A DNA stretch of 64,000 nt from JAAYZH01 sp964479695 (GCA_964479695.1 CAYZSO010000003.1:62001-126000), one strand, 5' to 3'; counted from the first letter of the stretch, positions 14,883 through 24,342 are shown. Notes: generated by a model not told the origin, from the sequence alone. Numbers and translations: made by a program.

Positions 14883-16322
14883 TCATGAATTCGCTATAAA
14901 AATAGCTGTATCAGACAATCCGTCAGCGAGGTCCCGACGATGGGTAGCGATCAGGATGGTTCTCGATCCTTTTTCTCTTTGAAACAATTGTAACATTTGC
15001 GCCTCTGCTTGTGCATCTACTTCTCGAAATACTTCATCCAAGATCACAATATTGGCAGGTATGGCCAAAGCCCGGATCAGCGACGCCTTCTGTTTCATTC
15101 CACCAGAGTACTCGCGGATCGGTTTTCCGAGAGGAAGACCCAACGAAGTGATCAGCGACTCCCAATAGGCAAGAAACGAAACTTCGTCGTCCACGAAGCG
15201 ACCACCCGCAAATAACAAATTTTCAGACAAAGTAAAATCATCAAGTAAACGCACATCCTGGAACGCATAAGAGAAACGTGGTTCGACAGCAAAGCCAATC
15301 TGTCCTTGATCCGGCTCCGCCAAGCCTGTGAGAAGTCTGAAGAATGTTGTCTTCCCCTCACCGGATGAACCGGTCACAACGACGGTCTGACCCTGCGAAA
15401 TCTCGCAAGAAAAATCCTGAAGAACCGTCTGTTGCCCATAGGATTTTGCCAGATTCTTCACGGAAATCGCCGGATCTGCAGAGCCTACTTCAAGCTGAAT
15501 ATCCGGCTTCTTGCTGACAGAAGACAAGCGGACGGATCTGTGTGGCTTTCGACTTACTTGAAGCGGGTGCTTACTGAGTACGCCGACCACTTGAGTCAAA
15601 ACAAACGAGAAAAACAAGATAACCGCCAGGTAAGCCAGGACTTCAGCGCTTTCCAGTTGGATTTTGGCGTCATAGAGTCCAGTTCCGAGACGGCCAAAAG
15701 GCTGTGCCATAATTTCGCCGGTGATTCCTGCTTTCCAAGCAAGGCCCGACGTGTATTCTAGTGAAGGTTGAAGTTGGCGTATAAGCGAGGGTAAATAAAT
15801 CGCACGGAAGCGGTCCCCCGTACGAAAACGAAAGACAAAAGCCATCTCCAGGAGTTCCTCTGAGGTGTCTCGAAGTCCTGCGAGTGCAGAACCATAAAGT
15901 GGCGGCACAATCGCCATGAGGACCAGAACAAAAGGGAGGATATCGGGGTCGATCCAGATCATCAGGATGATCGTTAGGGCAGCCACCGGCGCACTCTTCA
16001 CAATCGAAATTATAGGGCAAAAAAATGGTTCCGTGACCGGGAAAAAGTAAGCCAGGAAAGCCAGTAGAACAGCCAGAGCAAAACCTAAGAGGAAGCCACC
16101 GGTGATCGTGAGTACAGAACCACCCACGGAGAGCCAAAACTTGCTTTGCGACAGCAGATTGCCAAGGGCACGCAGAACGTCCAGGGGACCGGGGAGAAGA
16201 ACTTTCTGGTTTACCAGAGAGGCCAAGACCTGCCAGACCACCACAAAAAACAAAGCCCCCACCAAACCGGAAAGGCTTCCGGATTGACGGCGGCTTGTTT
16301 GATAGGCAGGTCTTCTATACAT
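14883..16322 (-). CDS. ABC transporter permease and ATPase fused in one protein
   Basis: A 479-residue fusion. Residues about 15-250 are a binding-protein-dependent permease of the SsuC/TauC (NitT/TauT) type with six hydrophobic segments and a GLAWKAGITGEIMAQPFG coupling loop. Residues about 275-475 are an ABC ATPase: Walker A GSSGEGKTT, Q loop near YAFQDVRLL, signature YSGGMKQK, Walker B NIVILDEVF and H loop ATHRRD. In this family the two parts are normally separate genes. It lies five bases after the binding-protein gene, forming a complete two-gene importer. Substrate unknown: this class moves taurine, sulfonates, nitrate, or thiamin precursors. Confidence 0.85.
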   Translation of the reverse strand: MYRRPAYQTSRRQSGSLSGLVGALFFVVVWQVLASLVNQKVLLPGPLDVLRALGNLLSQSKFWLSVGGSVLTITGGFLLGFALAVLLAFLAYFFPVTEPFFCPIISIVKSAPVAALTIILMIWIDPDILPFVLVLMAIVPPLYGSALAGLRDTSEELLEMAFVFRFRTGDRFRAIYLPSLIRQLQPSLEYTSGLAWKAGITGEIMAQPFGRLGTGLYDAKIQLESAEVLAYLAVILFFSFVLTQVVGVLSKHPLQVSRKPHRSVRLSSVSKKPDIQLEVGSADPAISVKNLAKSYGQQTVLQDFSCEISQGQTVVVTGSSGEGKTTFFRLLTGLAEPDQGQIGFAVEPRFSYAFQDVRLLDDFTLSENLLFAGGRFVDDEVSFLAYWESLITSLGLPLGKPIREYSGGMKQKASLIRALAIPANIVILDEVFREVDAQAEAQMLQLFQREKGSRTILIATHRRDLADGLSDTAIFIANS

Positions 16323-16327
16323 AGAAC

Positions 16328-17299
16328 TTACTTTACATAATAGAAATCATCAGCAGGAACCGTACCCCCGACCAGTGCCGGATTACTCTCTGCCAAGACT
16401 TCAAGATAGGGAGCTAACATCGTTTTGAGTTCACTTCCGGAAACCATGGTAATGCCGCTCTGCGGAATGGCTTTTTCCGCAACGGCCGCGCCGATGATCC
16501 CTTGCTCATCAATGATTTTGGCAGCGTCTGCCGGGTTTTCGTTGACCCATTTGGCCGAGGCTTGGTATTCCTCAAGGAACTTGTCGAACCAAGCCTTGTT
16601 ATTCTGAACGAAATCCTTGCGGACGACGAGTACGCCAGTGACTACCTGGGAATCCGCGCCCATATATTGCTTCCAAAGATCGTCGACGTTTAATTGCGCC
16701 TTAATCTTGTCGTTCTTCATTGTGACTGAGGAGAGGAATGGTTCTTGCAGCAGGGCGATCGCACCTTCCTCTGCCTGGAGGAGAGCGGCGACCTCAGTAG
16801 CCTCTGTGCGGAACTCAATGGTGACATCCGTACCGATGGTGAGCCCGGCTTTGGCCAATAAATTCTGCAAAATGACGTCCGGAGTTGCCCCCTTGCCTGT
16901 TGCGTAAACGGTCTTGCCTCGGAGGTCTTCCAGACTGTTCAGCGGAGCGTTATTGGTGGCGAAGTAGAGCACGTTCAAGACGTTGATGGCAGCGACTTGG
17001 ATCTTGCCTTCACTCTTGTTGTAGACGGTGGCTGCGAGGTTCGCCGGGATGCAGGCGATGTCTAATTCTCCCTTGATCAAGCCTGTGGCCACTTCATCCG
17101 GCATCGTCTGGATGTTATAGGAGATCGCAGGATCCGCCTTCGGGTCGAGGTTCGACGTGTACTGCGCGAGCCCCATGGCTGTGGGACCTTTCATGGCGGC
17201 GATTTCCACGGATTCATTGGGTTTCACTGCGGTTTGACAGGCGGTCAAAGTGAGCGCGAGAACAGCAGCCAGAAAAGGACGAATAAACGTTTTCTTCAT
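16328..17299 (-). CDS. ABC substrate-binding lipoprotein (NitT/TauT type)
   Basis: A 323-residue exported binding protein. Signal peptide with lipobox (LTLTACQ, Cys at about residue 21). The mature domain resembles NMT1/TauA-type binding proteins: AAMKGPTAMGLAQ, YNIQTMPDEVATGLIKGELD, then LRGKTVYATGKGATPDVIL. It delivers its ligand to the fused permease-ATPase encoded next. Start follows AAGAGG. First gene of the minus-strand unit that also includes the [2Fe-2S] protein and hydrogenase. The ligand cannot be read from the sequence. Confidence 0.85.
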   Translation of the reverse strand: MKKTFIRPFLAAVLALTLTACQTAVKPNESVEIAAMKGPTAMGLAQYTSNLDPKADPAISYNIQTMPDEVATGLIKGELDIACIPANLAATVYNKSEGKIQVAAINVLNVLYFATNNAPLNSLEDLRGKTVYATGKGATPDVILQNLLAKAGLTIGTDVTIEFRTEATEVAALLQAEEGAIALLQEPFLSSVTMKNDKIKAQLNVDDLWKQYMGADSQVVTGVLVVRKDFVQNNKAWFDKFLEEYQASAKWVNENPADAAKIIDEQGIIGAAVAEKAIPQSGITMVSGSELKTMLAPYLEVLAESNPALVGGTVPADDFYYVK

Positions 17300-17683
17300 A
17301 CGAAATGCCTCTTTTCAAACTTTTTGACTTATTCTAATCCTATCATTTCTCTTTGCGGAATGCCTAGAATCACAAAATAGATAATAAAACAACAATTGCA
17401 CTTGCCATTACAGAAGCAAACTCAGCTTTCCACTTGAGCGGCTGATCCTGCTTCCCGCTTGAGGGCTGATCCGACTTGCAAGCGATCCAGCCCATCCGCG
17501 GAATATTTGCCGTCACATCGCTACCTGAAATCAGATCGGGCAGTAAGCATTCATTTTGGCACCGATTCTTGGACTTCTTAGGCCAACAACGATTGACCTC
17601 TAATCGTGCGGGTGTTATCAATTAAACGTGCACTATTTGCCCAAGGCGAATAGGCGAAAACAAAAGACACAAGGAGGAAGACG
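17300..17683. promoter_or_regulatory. divergent gap before serC
   Basis: A 384-base gap between the divergent binding-protein and serC genes. A plausible serC promoter is TTGACC (17594) - 17 bases - TATCAA. Two imperfect copies of CTTGAGCGGCTGATCC occur at 17433 and 17459. I looked for a T-box specifier or AGGGTGGNACCGCG motif and for known riboswitch cores and saw none. No convincing gene. Confidence 0.4.
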
Positions 17684-18766
17684 ATGAGCAGAGTGTATAA
17701 CTTTAGCGCAGGCCCGGCAGTCTTGCCGGAAGAAGTCCTGAGAGAAGCCGCAGCAGAAATGCTGGATTTCGAGGGCAGCGGAATGTCCGTGATGGAGATG
17801 AGTCATCGATCTTCCACGTTCGCGAACATTATCCAGACTGCGGAGCAAGACCTGAGGGATCTGGCCCAAATCCCCGATACCTATGAAGTGTTGTTCTTGC
17901 AGGGCGGCGCTTCTCAACAATTTGCAGCCATCCCCCAGAATTTGATGGTGAACCGCAAGGCGGATTACATCCTCACGGGAGCTTGGGCGAAGAAGGCGGC
18001 CAAAGAAGCCAAAATCTACGGCGATGTCAAGATTCTCGCATCCAGCGAAGAGGCTACATTCACCTATATTCCTGACGTATCCGACCTCGATGTAAGAGAG
18101 GATGCCGATTATGTGTATATTTGTGAAAACAACACGATCTACGGCACAAAGTATCACGAACTGCCGAATACCAAGGGCAAAGATCTGGTATCCGATTCGT
18201 CCTCATGTTTCTTATCCGAACCCTTCGATATTACGCAGTACGGGCTGATGTTTGCCGGGGCTCAGAAAAATATCGGGCCGGCGGGCGTCGTGGTCGTGAT
18301 CATCCGCAAGGATCTTATCCGTGATGACGTTCTGCCTTACACACCCACCATGTTGAAGTACAAAACCCAGGCGGACGAGCATTCACTCTACAACACGCCA
18401 CCAGCTTACGGCATTTATATTTGCGGCAAGGTCTTCAAGTGGTTGAAGAAATTAGGCGGCCTCGAGGCGATGCAGAAAATTAATCAAGAGAAAGCCAAAC
18501 TTCTCTATGATTATTTGGATCAGAGCCAGTTGTTTAAAGGAACGGTTGTGGCCAAAGACCGCTCGCTCATGAATGTCCCGTTTATTACAGGTGATGATGC
18601 TTTAGACAAGAAATTTGTGGCTGAGGCAAAGGCCGTCGGCTTAGAACAACTGAAAGGTCACCGCACGGTTGGCGGCATGAGAGCCTCAATCTACAATGCG
18701 ATGCCTTTGGCCGGGGTAGAAAAACTCGTCACTTTCATGGCTCAATTTGAAAAGGAGAACACCTAA
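17684..18766 (+). CDS. serC: phosphoserine aminotransferase
   Basis: A 360-residue PLP enzyme converting 3-phosphohydroxypyruvate and glutamate to phosphoserine, step two of serine synthesis. Diagnostic features: VYNFSAGPAVLPEEVL at the N-terminus, MEMSHRSSTF, FLQGGASQQF, and the PLP lysine in GAQKNIGPAG at about residue 196. Length is normal. Start follows AAGGAGGAAG. The TAA shares one base with the serA start (TAATG), so serC and serA are coupled. The order serC-serA is common in Clostridia. Confidence 0.97.
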   Translation: MSRVYNFSAGPAVLPEEVLREAAAEMLDFEGSGMSVMEMSHRSSTFANIIQTAEQDLRDLAQIPDTYEVLFLQGGASQQFAAIPQNLMVNRKADYILTGAWAKKAAKEAKIYGDVKILASSEEATFTYIPDVSDLDVREDADYVYICENNTIYGTKYHELPNTKGKDLVSDSSSCFLSEPFDITQYGLMFAGAQKNIGPAGVVVVIIRKDLIRDDVLPYTPTMLKYKTQADEHSLYNTPPAYGIYICGKVFKWLKKLGGLEAMQKINQEKAKLLYDYLDQSQLFKGTVVAKDRSLMNVPFITGDDALDKKFVAEAKAVGLEQLKGHRTVGGMRASIYNAMPLAGVEKLVTFMAQFEKENT

Positions 18767-19941
18767 TGGACCGCAAAATAGCCTGCCTGAACAAAATCTC
18801 GGACAAAGGCCTTGCCACACTCCGCGATAACTATGAAATCACCACCGATGCAAACGAGGCTCACGCCTGGCTGGTGCGTTCCGCAAAACTTCACGACGCG
18901 GAATTTCCCCAGAGCCTCAGGGCCATTGGCAGAGCCGGAGCCGGAGTCAACAATATTCCGCTGGATCGCTGCGCTGAACAGGGAATAGTCGTCTTCAATA
19001 CCCCCGGTGCGAATGCCAACGGGGTTACGGAACTCGTCATTGCGGCGATGATCCTGGCTTCCCGTGATATCATCGGCGGAACAAACTGGGTTCGTGCCCA
19101 GGAAGCCACAGAAGGCATCGCAGCAGCCACGGAAAAAGCCAAGAGCCTGTTTACCGGAACGGAAATACGGGGCAAAACACTCGGCATTATCGGCCTGGGG
19201 GCAATCGGCCACTTGGTGGCAAACGCTGCAGTGGGGTTAGGCATGGATGTCCAAGGTTTCGACCCTTCAATCCCTGTCGAATTCGCTTGGAAACTTTCGC
19301 GCCAGGTGCAACACAACGCCAAATTGGAAGATATGTTGCCGAAATGTGATTACCTCACTATCCACGTGCCCTTGAATGACAAGACGCGCAAGATGATGGG
19401 CACAAAGGAACTGGCCCTGCTGAAACCCGGGGCGATTCTGCTGAACTTCTCCCGTGACGAGCTGTGTGACGAGGACGCTGTCCGCCGTTCCCTGGAAGAA
19501 AGGAAGCTCCGCCGCTATGTCGTCGATTTTCCTAATGCCAAGAATGTTACCTTCCCCAACACGATTGTCACCCCTCACTTAGGCGCGTCGACTGATGAGT
19601 CTGAGGAAAATTGTGCGGTCATGGCTGTCCAAGAGATCATGGACTACCTGGATTATGGGAACATAATTCACTCGGTGAATTTCCCCGATGTCAGTTTGGG
19701 TGCGCTCAGCACCTCAACCAGAGTCGTGGTTATGCACAAAAATGTGCCCGGAACGATCAATAAAATCACGTCGCTCTTCGGCGAGCATGGGTACAATATT
19801 GAACAGATGGTTTCAAACAGCCGCGGCCAATATGCGGTCGTCATGATGGATGTGAAACCACCGGTCACGCATGAATTTCTGGAGCAAGTAAACCACAATG
19901 ATGAGATCCTGAAGATCCGCGTGATTCAGAAAGAGGACTAA
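18766..19941 (+). CDS. serA: D-3-phosphoglycerate dehydrogenase
   Basis: A 391-residue NAD-dependent enzyme for the first step of serine synthesis. Rossmann motif GLGAIGHLVANA at about residue 145; active-site region NFSRDELCDED in place of the more usual NxARG; catalytic His in TPHLGAST. Residues about 320-391 form a C-terminal ACT domain (NVPGTINKITSLFGEHGYNIEQ), so feedback inhibition by serine is likely. Start overlaps the serC stop by one base and the stop abuts the next start (TAA ATG). Length fits the short ACT-containing class. Confidence 0.95.
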   Translation: MDRKIACLNKISDKGLATLRDNYEITTDANEAHAWLVRSAKLHDAEFPQSLRAIGRAGAGVNNIPLDRCAEQGIVVFNTPGANANGVTELVIAAMILASRDIIGGTNWVRAQEATEGIAAATEKAKSLFTGTEIRGKTLGIIGLGAIGHLVANAAVGLGMDVQGFDPSIPVEFAWKLSRQVQHNAKLEDMLPKCDYLTIHVPLNDKTRKMMGTKELALLKPGAILLNFSRDELCDEDAVRRSLEERKLRRYVVDFPNAKNVTFPNTIVTPHLGASTDESEENCAVMAVQEIMDYLDYGNIIHSVNFPDVSLGALSTSTRVVVMHKNVPGTINKITSLFGEHGYNIEQMVSNSRGQYAVVMMDVKPPVTHEFLEQVNHNDEILKIRVIQKED

Positions 19942-20745
19942 ATGACGCACAAGACCGGACTTCGTTTTGGCGTGCCTTTCCTACTGGAAACGGCAATCGT
20001 TGAGGAAGCCTCTGACCTGGCTCGTGAACTGGGACTGCACTTCGTTGAGCTCAACACGAATTTTCCGCAGTGTCTGGTGCCTCGGCTGGATTCAGGAACA
20101 CTGCGACAAATTGCCGCGGAGACCGGTCTGTTTTTTACTTTGCATTTGGATGATGCCTTGAATTTTGCTGATTTCAACCCATGGGTCCGTGAAGCTTCTG
20201 TTCAAACGGTACTGGAGGCTATTTCTCTGGCCAGAGAAGCTCAGATGCCTGTGATTAATCTGCATTTCCCCAAGGGCAATGTAGTGACTTTGCCGGACGG
20301 AAAACATTATATCTTTGAAAATTTCACGGAAGAGTTTACCCGGGTCTTACTGGATTTCAGGCGGCGGGTTGAAGAGGCAACGGGTGACGCCGACCTCAAG
20401 ATCTGCATCGAAAATACCGATGGTTGGGCCCCCTACGAACGGCAGGCGATCGAATTACTCTTGGAGAGTCCCGTCTTTGGCCTGACGTTTGATATCGGAC
20501 ATAACCATGCGGTGGATGACTTGGATTTGCCCTTTATAGAAACCCATAGAGACCGTTTGCACCATATGCACGCCCATGATGGGTGGGGACAAACGAACCA
20601 CCAAGCGCTGGGAGAAGGGGAGATTCCACTCGACGACCGTCTGGATCTGGCGAAAGAGGTCGGGGCCACGGTGGTGCTGGAGACGAAGACGAAGGCGGCT
20701 TTGGCCGAATCCGTTCAATGGCTGAAACGAAGGGGCTACTTGTAG
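19942..20745 (+). CDS. TIM-barrel isomerase/epimerase-like protein in the ser operon
   Basis: A 267-residue xylose-isomerase-like TIM barrel. Candidate metal ligands: Glu in LKICIENTDGW, Asp/His in FGLTFDIGHNH, His in HHMHAHDGWG and Glu in TVVLETKTK. It starts at the base after the serA stop without a spacer, so it is translated with serCA. Phosphoserine phosphatase, which would complete the pathway, is not in the operon; this fold is not a known phosphatase, so no replacement role is claimed. Possibly a hydroxypyruvate isomerase-type or endonuclease IV-like enzyme; substrate unknown. Confidence 0.75.
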   Translation: MTHKTGLRFGVPFLLETAIVEEASDLARELGLHFVELNTNFPQCLVPRLDSGTLRQIAAETGLFFTLHLDDALNFADFNPWVREASVQTVLEAISLAREAQMPVINLHFPKGNVVTLPDGKHYIFENFTEEFTRVLLDFRRRVEEATGDADLKICIENTDGWAPYERQAIELLLESPVFGLTFDIGHNHAVDDLDLPFIETHRDRLHHMHAHDGWGQTNHQALGEGEIPLDDRLDLAKEVGATVVLETKTKAALAESVQWLKRRGYL

Positions 20746-20822
20746 ACTCTGTGTATGACCGCAGATAGCAGATAAGCGCAGATGACCGCAGAACTTTCAA
20801 TTTAAATTTATGCGGTGAGAAA

Positions 20823-21953
20823 CTATTTCAGCATCGTCGCGGAATTCAGCAGCAAGGTGTTGTACAAGAAGAGCACATCCTGATCGGTGAAGGTCACGTA
20901 ATTGCCTACCAGGTCACTTGCGATGTAGCGCGTGTCGATGAGGGTAATCTTGCGGTAACCTTCGAGTAATAGGGGAGTCACACTACTTCCGAAAGAATCG
21001 CGGAAAATGATGAGTTCGCGGGATTCTTGGGCCAAAGGATTGTCGATTACGAGCAGCGGAGAAGCCCCGGAAAGGTAGACATCATAAGGGTCGCGGCTGT
21101 CTAGCTTGGGCAGGTCGTAAACGGGCGTGGTTTGGCCGGTTTCATAATTGAAAACCGTGGCCGCTTCCGTGGTCTCATTGGTCAGATAGCGAATCTGATC
21201 CGGCTTGAGCGGCAGAGCGGATTGCCCTCTGTAGACTCCGTAAAAGGGCGTTGCTGCTTCCTTCACGTGGTACGTGCCGGATAATGAGTCGGCAATCCCT
21301 AAGCGATTTGCGAGCACTTGGGCGACGTCCCGGAGGCTCTCTTGCTTCCAGTGGATGTCCGAAGCGTAATAATCTTCAATAGCGAGTGCCCCTGTTATAT
21401 CGATATAGGTAGCGTATTCGGTATTGTCTTGGATTAGGCTAAAGAGGCGCTCATAGTCTAGCGAGGGATAAGCTTGCTGATACCCTAAGTAGTAGTTCTT
21501 ATCAGGGATGACGGAAATAAAAACGTTCAGATCCTGTGCTTCAAGGTATTTCTCATAGAGGTAGCGGATACGTGTCGTTGCCAGGAGAATTTCATTTTCT
21601 TTCAGCGGATACTCTTGTTTTGCGGCGAAACCGTCGAGTACATAGATTTCGTTGCTGTCGAGCTGACGTAAGCCGTAGAATCTCGTGTATGCCATAAGCT
21701 GGCGGAAGGGGAAGCGCCAGGGAAATTGATCCTGGACATAGGTTTCAAAATCTTTCATATATGTGCCGTTCGCCACGGTTTCAAGTTTGAGTTCAGGTGC
21801 TTGGGCGAGTTTCCGCCTTTCACTCTCCGACGTTGCCTCAGACGTTTTAAACCAGGCCACGACGCACAAAATGAGCCAGATGGAGCAGATGGAGAGGACG
21901 ATGATGAAGTTGGTTTTCTTTTGATTGGCTTGTGTTTGCTCGTTTGCTTGCAT
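20823..21953 (-). CDS. AlgJ/AlgX-like SGNH-type acetyltransferase partner
   Basis: A 376-residue protein with one N-terminal membrane segment (about residues 15-35) and an extracytoplasmic domain of the AlgX/AlgJ (DHHW) type. Visible catalytic set: Asp-x-His in DYYASDIHWK near residue 197, and IIFRDSFGSSVTPLL (Ser) at about residue 320. Such proteins transfer acetyl groups, delivered by an MBOAT partner, to exported polysaccharide. It lies 13 bases after the MBOAT gene. The target polymer is unknown. Confidence 0.85.
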   Translation of the reverse strand: MQANEQTQANQKKTNFIIVLSICSIWLILCVVAWFKTSEATSESERRKLAQAPELKLETVANGTYMKDFETYVQDQFPWRFPFRQLMAYTRFYGLRQLDSNEIYVLDGFAAKQEYPLKENEILLATTRIRYLYEKYLEAQDLNVFISVIPDKNYYLGYQQAYPSLDYERLFSLIQDNTEYATYIDITGALAIEDYYASDIHWKQESLRDVAQVLANRLGIADSLSGTYHVKEAATPFYGVYRGQSALPLKPDQIRYLTNETTEAATVFNYETGQTTPVYDLPKLDSRDPYDVYLSGASPLLVIDNPLAQESRELIIFRDSFGSSVTPLLLEGYRKITLIDTRYIASDLVGNYVTFTDQDVLFLYNTLLLNSATMLK

Positions 21954-21965
21954 CGGTGCGCTCCT

Positions 21966-23345
21966 TTAGAAACGGAAGTAGAGAAAGGGGTTGAACGACG
22001 AATCGACCAAGTACGCCGTTACGACGAGTAGGAGAGAAATATCCATTACAGGTTCTGCGATGGTGAGAATTTTGGCGGCCAAAGGCGCCTTCTGCAAACG
22101 TTCGATCGTGCTTTTCGGCCATCGGGTACTCCCGATGATCGCGAGCAAGAAGATCACGGTGTAACTTCGCAGGTAATAGATCGCCTCTGTATCCGCAAGG
22201 GGAGCGCCTCTGCCGCCAAACATGGTTACCATTCTCTCACCTGCAATTCTGAGGCCCAGAGCATCGAACAGGACGAAACTCAACACAACAACCAGGAGCA
22301 CGTAGACGTGGGTGAGAGGAGCCGGTATGCGGCTTAGCCATTTGCCCAGCCAAAATTTCTCGGCCAGCAAGAAGAAGGCAAAGAGGAGTCCCCAGAAAAT
22401 AAAGTTCCAAGCCGCTCCATGCCACAGACCCGTCAGAAACCAGACCAAAAGAATGTTCAGCACCCAGCGACCTTGCGAGACGCGGTTTCCGCCCAACGGA
22501 ATATAGAGGTAGTCGCGAAACCAGGTGCTTAAAGACATATGCCAGCGCCGCCAGAATTCTGTAATACTTCGGGCAATAAAAGGATAATTGAAGTTTTCCA
22601 GGAAATTGAAACCTAAGAGTTTACCCATCCCGATGGCCATGTCGCTGTACCCTGAGAAATCGAAATAGATTTGCAGAGTGAACGCTGCCGCGTAGAGCCA
22701 ATGAAAAAGCACGGAAGGGTTTTCGGCGTTCTGAAAATGTTGGCACAGCTCACCCAGCGAATTGGCGAGGATGACTTTCTTCCCCAGCCCAAGGAGGAAG
22801 CGCCTCAGACCCAGACGCATCCTTGCGACACTGTGCTCTCGCCGGACCAGCTCCGCGGCGACATCCACATAGCGAACGATCGGGCCGGCGATGAGCTGTG
22901 GGAAGAGCGAGAGATAGGTCGCCAGCGTGAAAATATTTTTCTGTGCCGGTGTTTCGCCTCGGTAGACATCGAAGGTATAACTCATGATCTGGAAGGTGTA
23001 GAAGCTCACACCGATGGGCAAAACGATGTTTTGAAGCGGGAAGTGAGTACCCAGGATGAAATTGACATTTTCGATGAGAAAATCCGTGTATTTGAAGTAG
23101 CCCAGAAGGAGCAATGAAAAAACAGTGGCTAGGATGAGCCAGAGCTTGGCGCGGCTTTGGCCGAAGTCTCTCTCGATCAGTAAGCCGCACACATAGTGAA
23201 CGGCAATCGAAAGCAACATATAAACGACGTTAATCGGCTCACCCCAACCGTAAAAAATCAGCGAGGCAATCAGGAGTACCGGATTCTTCGCTCGAAACGG
23301 AACCAGGAAATAAATGAGCAGGACAAGCGGGAAGAAATAGTACAA
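21966..23345 (-). CDS. MBOAT-family O-acyltransferase (AlgI-like)
   Basis: A 459-residue polytopic protein, about eleven hydrophobic segments. Typical AlgI/PatA features: LPIGVSFYTFQIMSY, the IYFDFSGYSDMAIGMGKLLGF stretch near residue 235, FWRRWHMSLSTWFRDYLYIPLGG near 270, and the catalytic His in LTGLWHGAAW at about residue 312. It moves acyl groups across the membrane for O-acetylation of a cell-surface polymer. Middle gene of a DUF4358-MBOAT-AlgJ/X unit. Confidence 0.93.
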   Translation of the reverse strand: MYYFFPLVLLIYFLVPFRAKNPVLLIASLIFYGWGEPINVVYMLLSIAVHYVCGLLIERDFGQSRAKLWLILATVFSLLLLGYFKYTDFLIENVNFILGTHFPLQNIVLPIGVSFYTFQIMSYTFDVYRGETPAQKNIFTLATYLSLFPQLIAGPIVRYVDVAAELVRREHSVARMRLGLRRFLLGLGKKVILANSLGELCQHFQNAENPSVLFHWLYAAAFTLQIYFDFSGYSDMAIGMGKLLGFNFLENFNYPFIARSITEFWRRWHMSLSTWFRDYLYIPLGGNRVSQGRWVLNILLVWFLTGLWHGAAWNFIFWGLLFAFFLLAEKFWLGKWLSRIPAPLTHVYVLLVVVLSFVLFDALGLRIAGERMVTMFGGRGAPLADTEAIYYLRSYTVIFLLAIIGSTRWPKSTIERLQKAPLAAKILTIAEPVMDISLLLVVTAYLVDSSFNPFLYFRF

Positions 23346-23445
23346 AAATGTAATGCTTGAGAAGAGAATAGAGACCCCCTTGCGTCTGCCGGTGCCCCTT
23401 AACTCATGGGCACTTCCGGACGGTTTACTTACGTTTCATTGTGAA

Positions 23446-24165
23446 TTATTTCTTCAGTGCCAGATCTGGCTTAGCACCACGGACTTGTTCGAAGGCGGCG
23501 ACCATGTCTTGCGAGGTGACCGTATCACTCAATGAGGAAGAAACCATGAATAACATCACGATGTCGCCTTGTGTGACGATCTGCAAGTCATCGGCCTCCA
23601 CACAGATCCACTTCACCGGATCGATTCCGGCCAGCATCTCTTCCGCCACAAGCTTCGCGTCTGCCGGATCTTTCACCTGCACGAGAACCAATGAATATGC
23701 CTGCGAACTCATCATCGCTTCGGATACCGCAACATCCTTAACGAGACTGCTGTCTGTTAAACCGGTGTAGTACTGTAAATTGTCTTGATCCTGCAGATCA
23801 ACCGTGATCGATCCCAGCATGAGCTCCGGCTGCTTGATCTGATAGAGTTCAGAAATTAGGCCAAAGAGCGCCGATTCAGCTACAGTCGTCCCGGGCAGAG
23901 GCTCTTCCGATGTGCCGGATTCTGAATTCTCCGGTGTTTCGGACTCCGTCTCTGCCGGTGTTTCGGACTCCGTCGCTGCCGGTGTTTCGGACTCTGAAAA
24001 GGTAGGGGCCTCAGACTCTGTCGGAGCAGGAGTTTCGGATGACTGACCCGTCTGTTCGGTTGGGGTGGATGATTCAAGGCTTCCGCCACCTGTTTGTGCC
24101 GTTGTTTGACAAGCACTCACGGATAATAGGACGGCGGCAAGCGCGATCGCAAAGAATTTTCTCAT
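23446..24165 (-). CDS. DUF4358 lipoprotein with repeat-rich linker
   Basis: A 239-residue lipoprotein: signal peptide and lipobox (LLSVSACQ, Cys about residue 19), then a low-complexity linker (about residues 30-90) built from an ESETPAATESETPAETESE-type repeat, then a DUF4358 domain to the C-terminus. At DNA level the linker has near-identical 24-base units at about 23938-24000. DUF4358 genes often lie beside MBOAT/AlgJ pairs in Clostridia, as here, suggesting a part in the same surface acetylation apparatus. Function unproven. Confidence 0.8.
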   Translation of the reverse strand: MRKFFAIALAAVLLSVSACQTTAQTGGGSLESSTPTEQTGQSSETPAPTESEAPTFSESETPAATESETPAETESETPENSESGTSEEPLPGTTVAESALFGLISELYQIKQPELMLGSITVDLQDQDNLQYYTGLTDSSLVKDVAVSEAMMSSQAYSLVLVQVKDPADAKLVAEEMLAGIDPVKWICVEADDLQIVTQGDIVMLFMVSSSLSDTVTSQDMVAAFEQVRGAKPDLALKK

Positions 24166-24299
24166 AAAGGTCCATCCAAACGTAATATTTTACTTGTGGC
24201 CGAAGGCCGGGAGTTCCGGCACAAATGGCCGGCTCCAAGACATTCACTATAGTAAACCACATTTTAGCGATTTGCGTACGAAATAAGCTACAAAAAACA

Positions 24300-24342
24300 G
24301 AAAATTATTGAAGCAGACGAAAAATTATTGAAGCAGACGAAG
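24300..24342. repeat. two tandem copies of an 18-base unit
   Basis: AAATTATTGAAGCAGACG occurs twice in a row (second copy followed by AAGC) in the gap between the divergent DUF4358 and GNAT genes. A -10-like TATAGT for the GNAT gene lies at about 24386. Confidence 0.7.

Noticed and set aside
17370..17621. 83-codon minus-strand frame ending in a hydrophobic segment
   Set aside because: Begins with TTG, lacks a ribosome binding site, and contains the degenerate repeat of the gap; not supported as a gene.
17300..17683. T-box or serine-related riboswitch before serC
   Set aside because: No T-box bulge motif, no antiterminator sequence and no terminator hairpin before serC.
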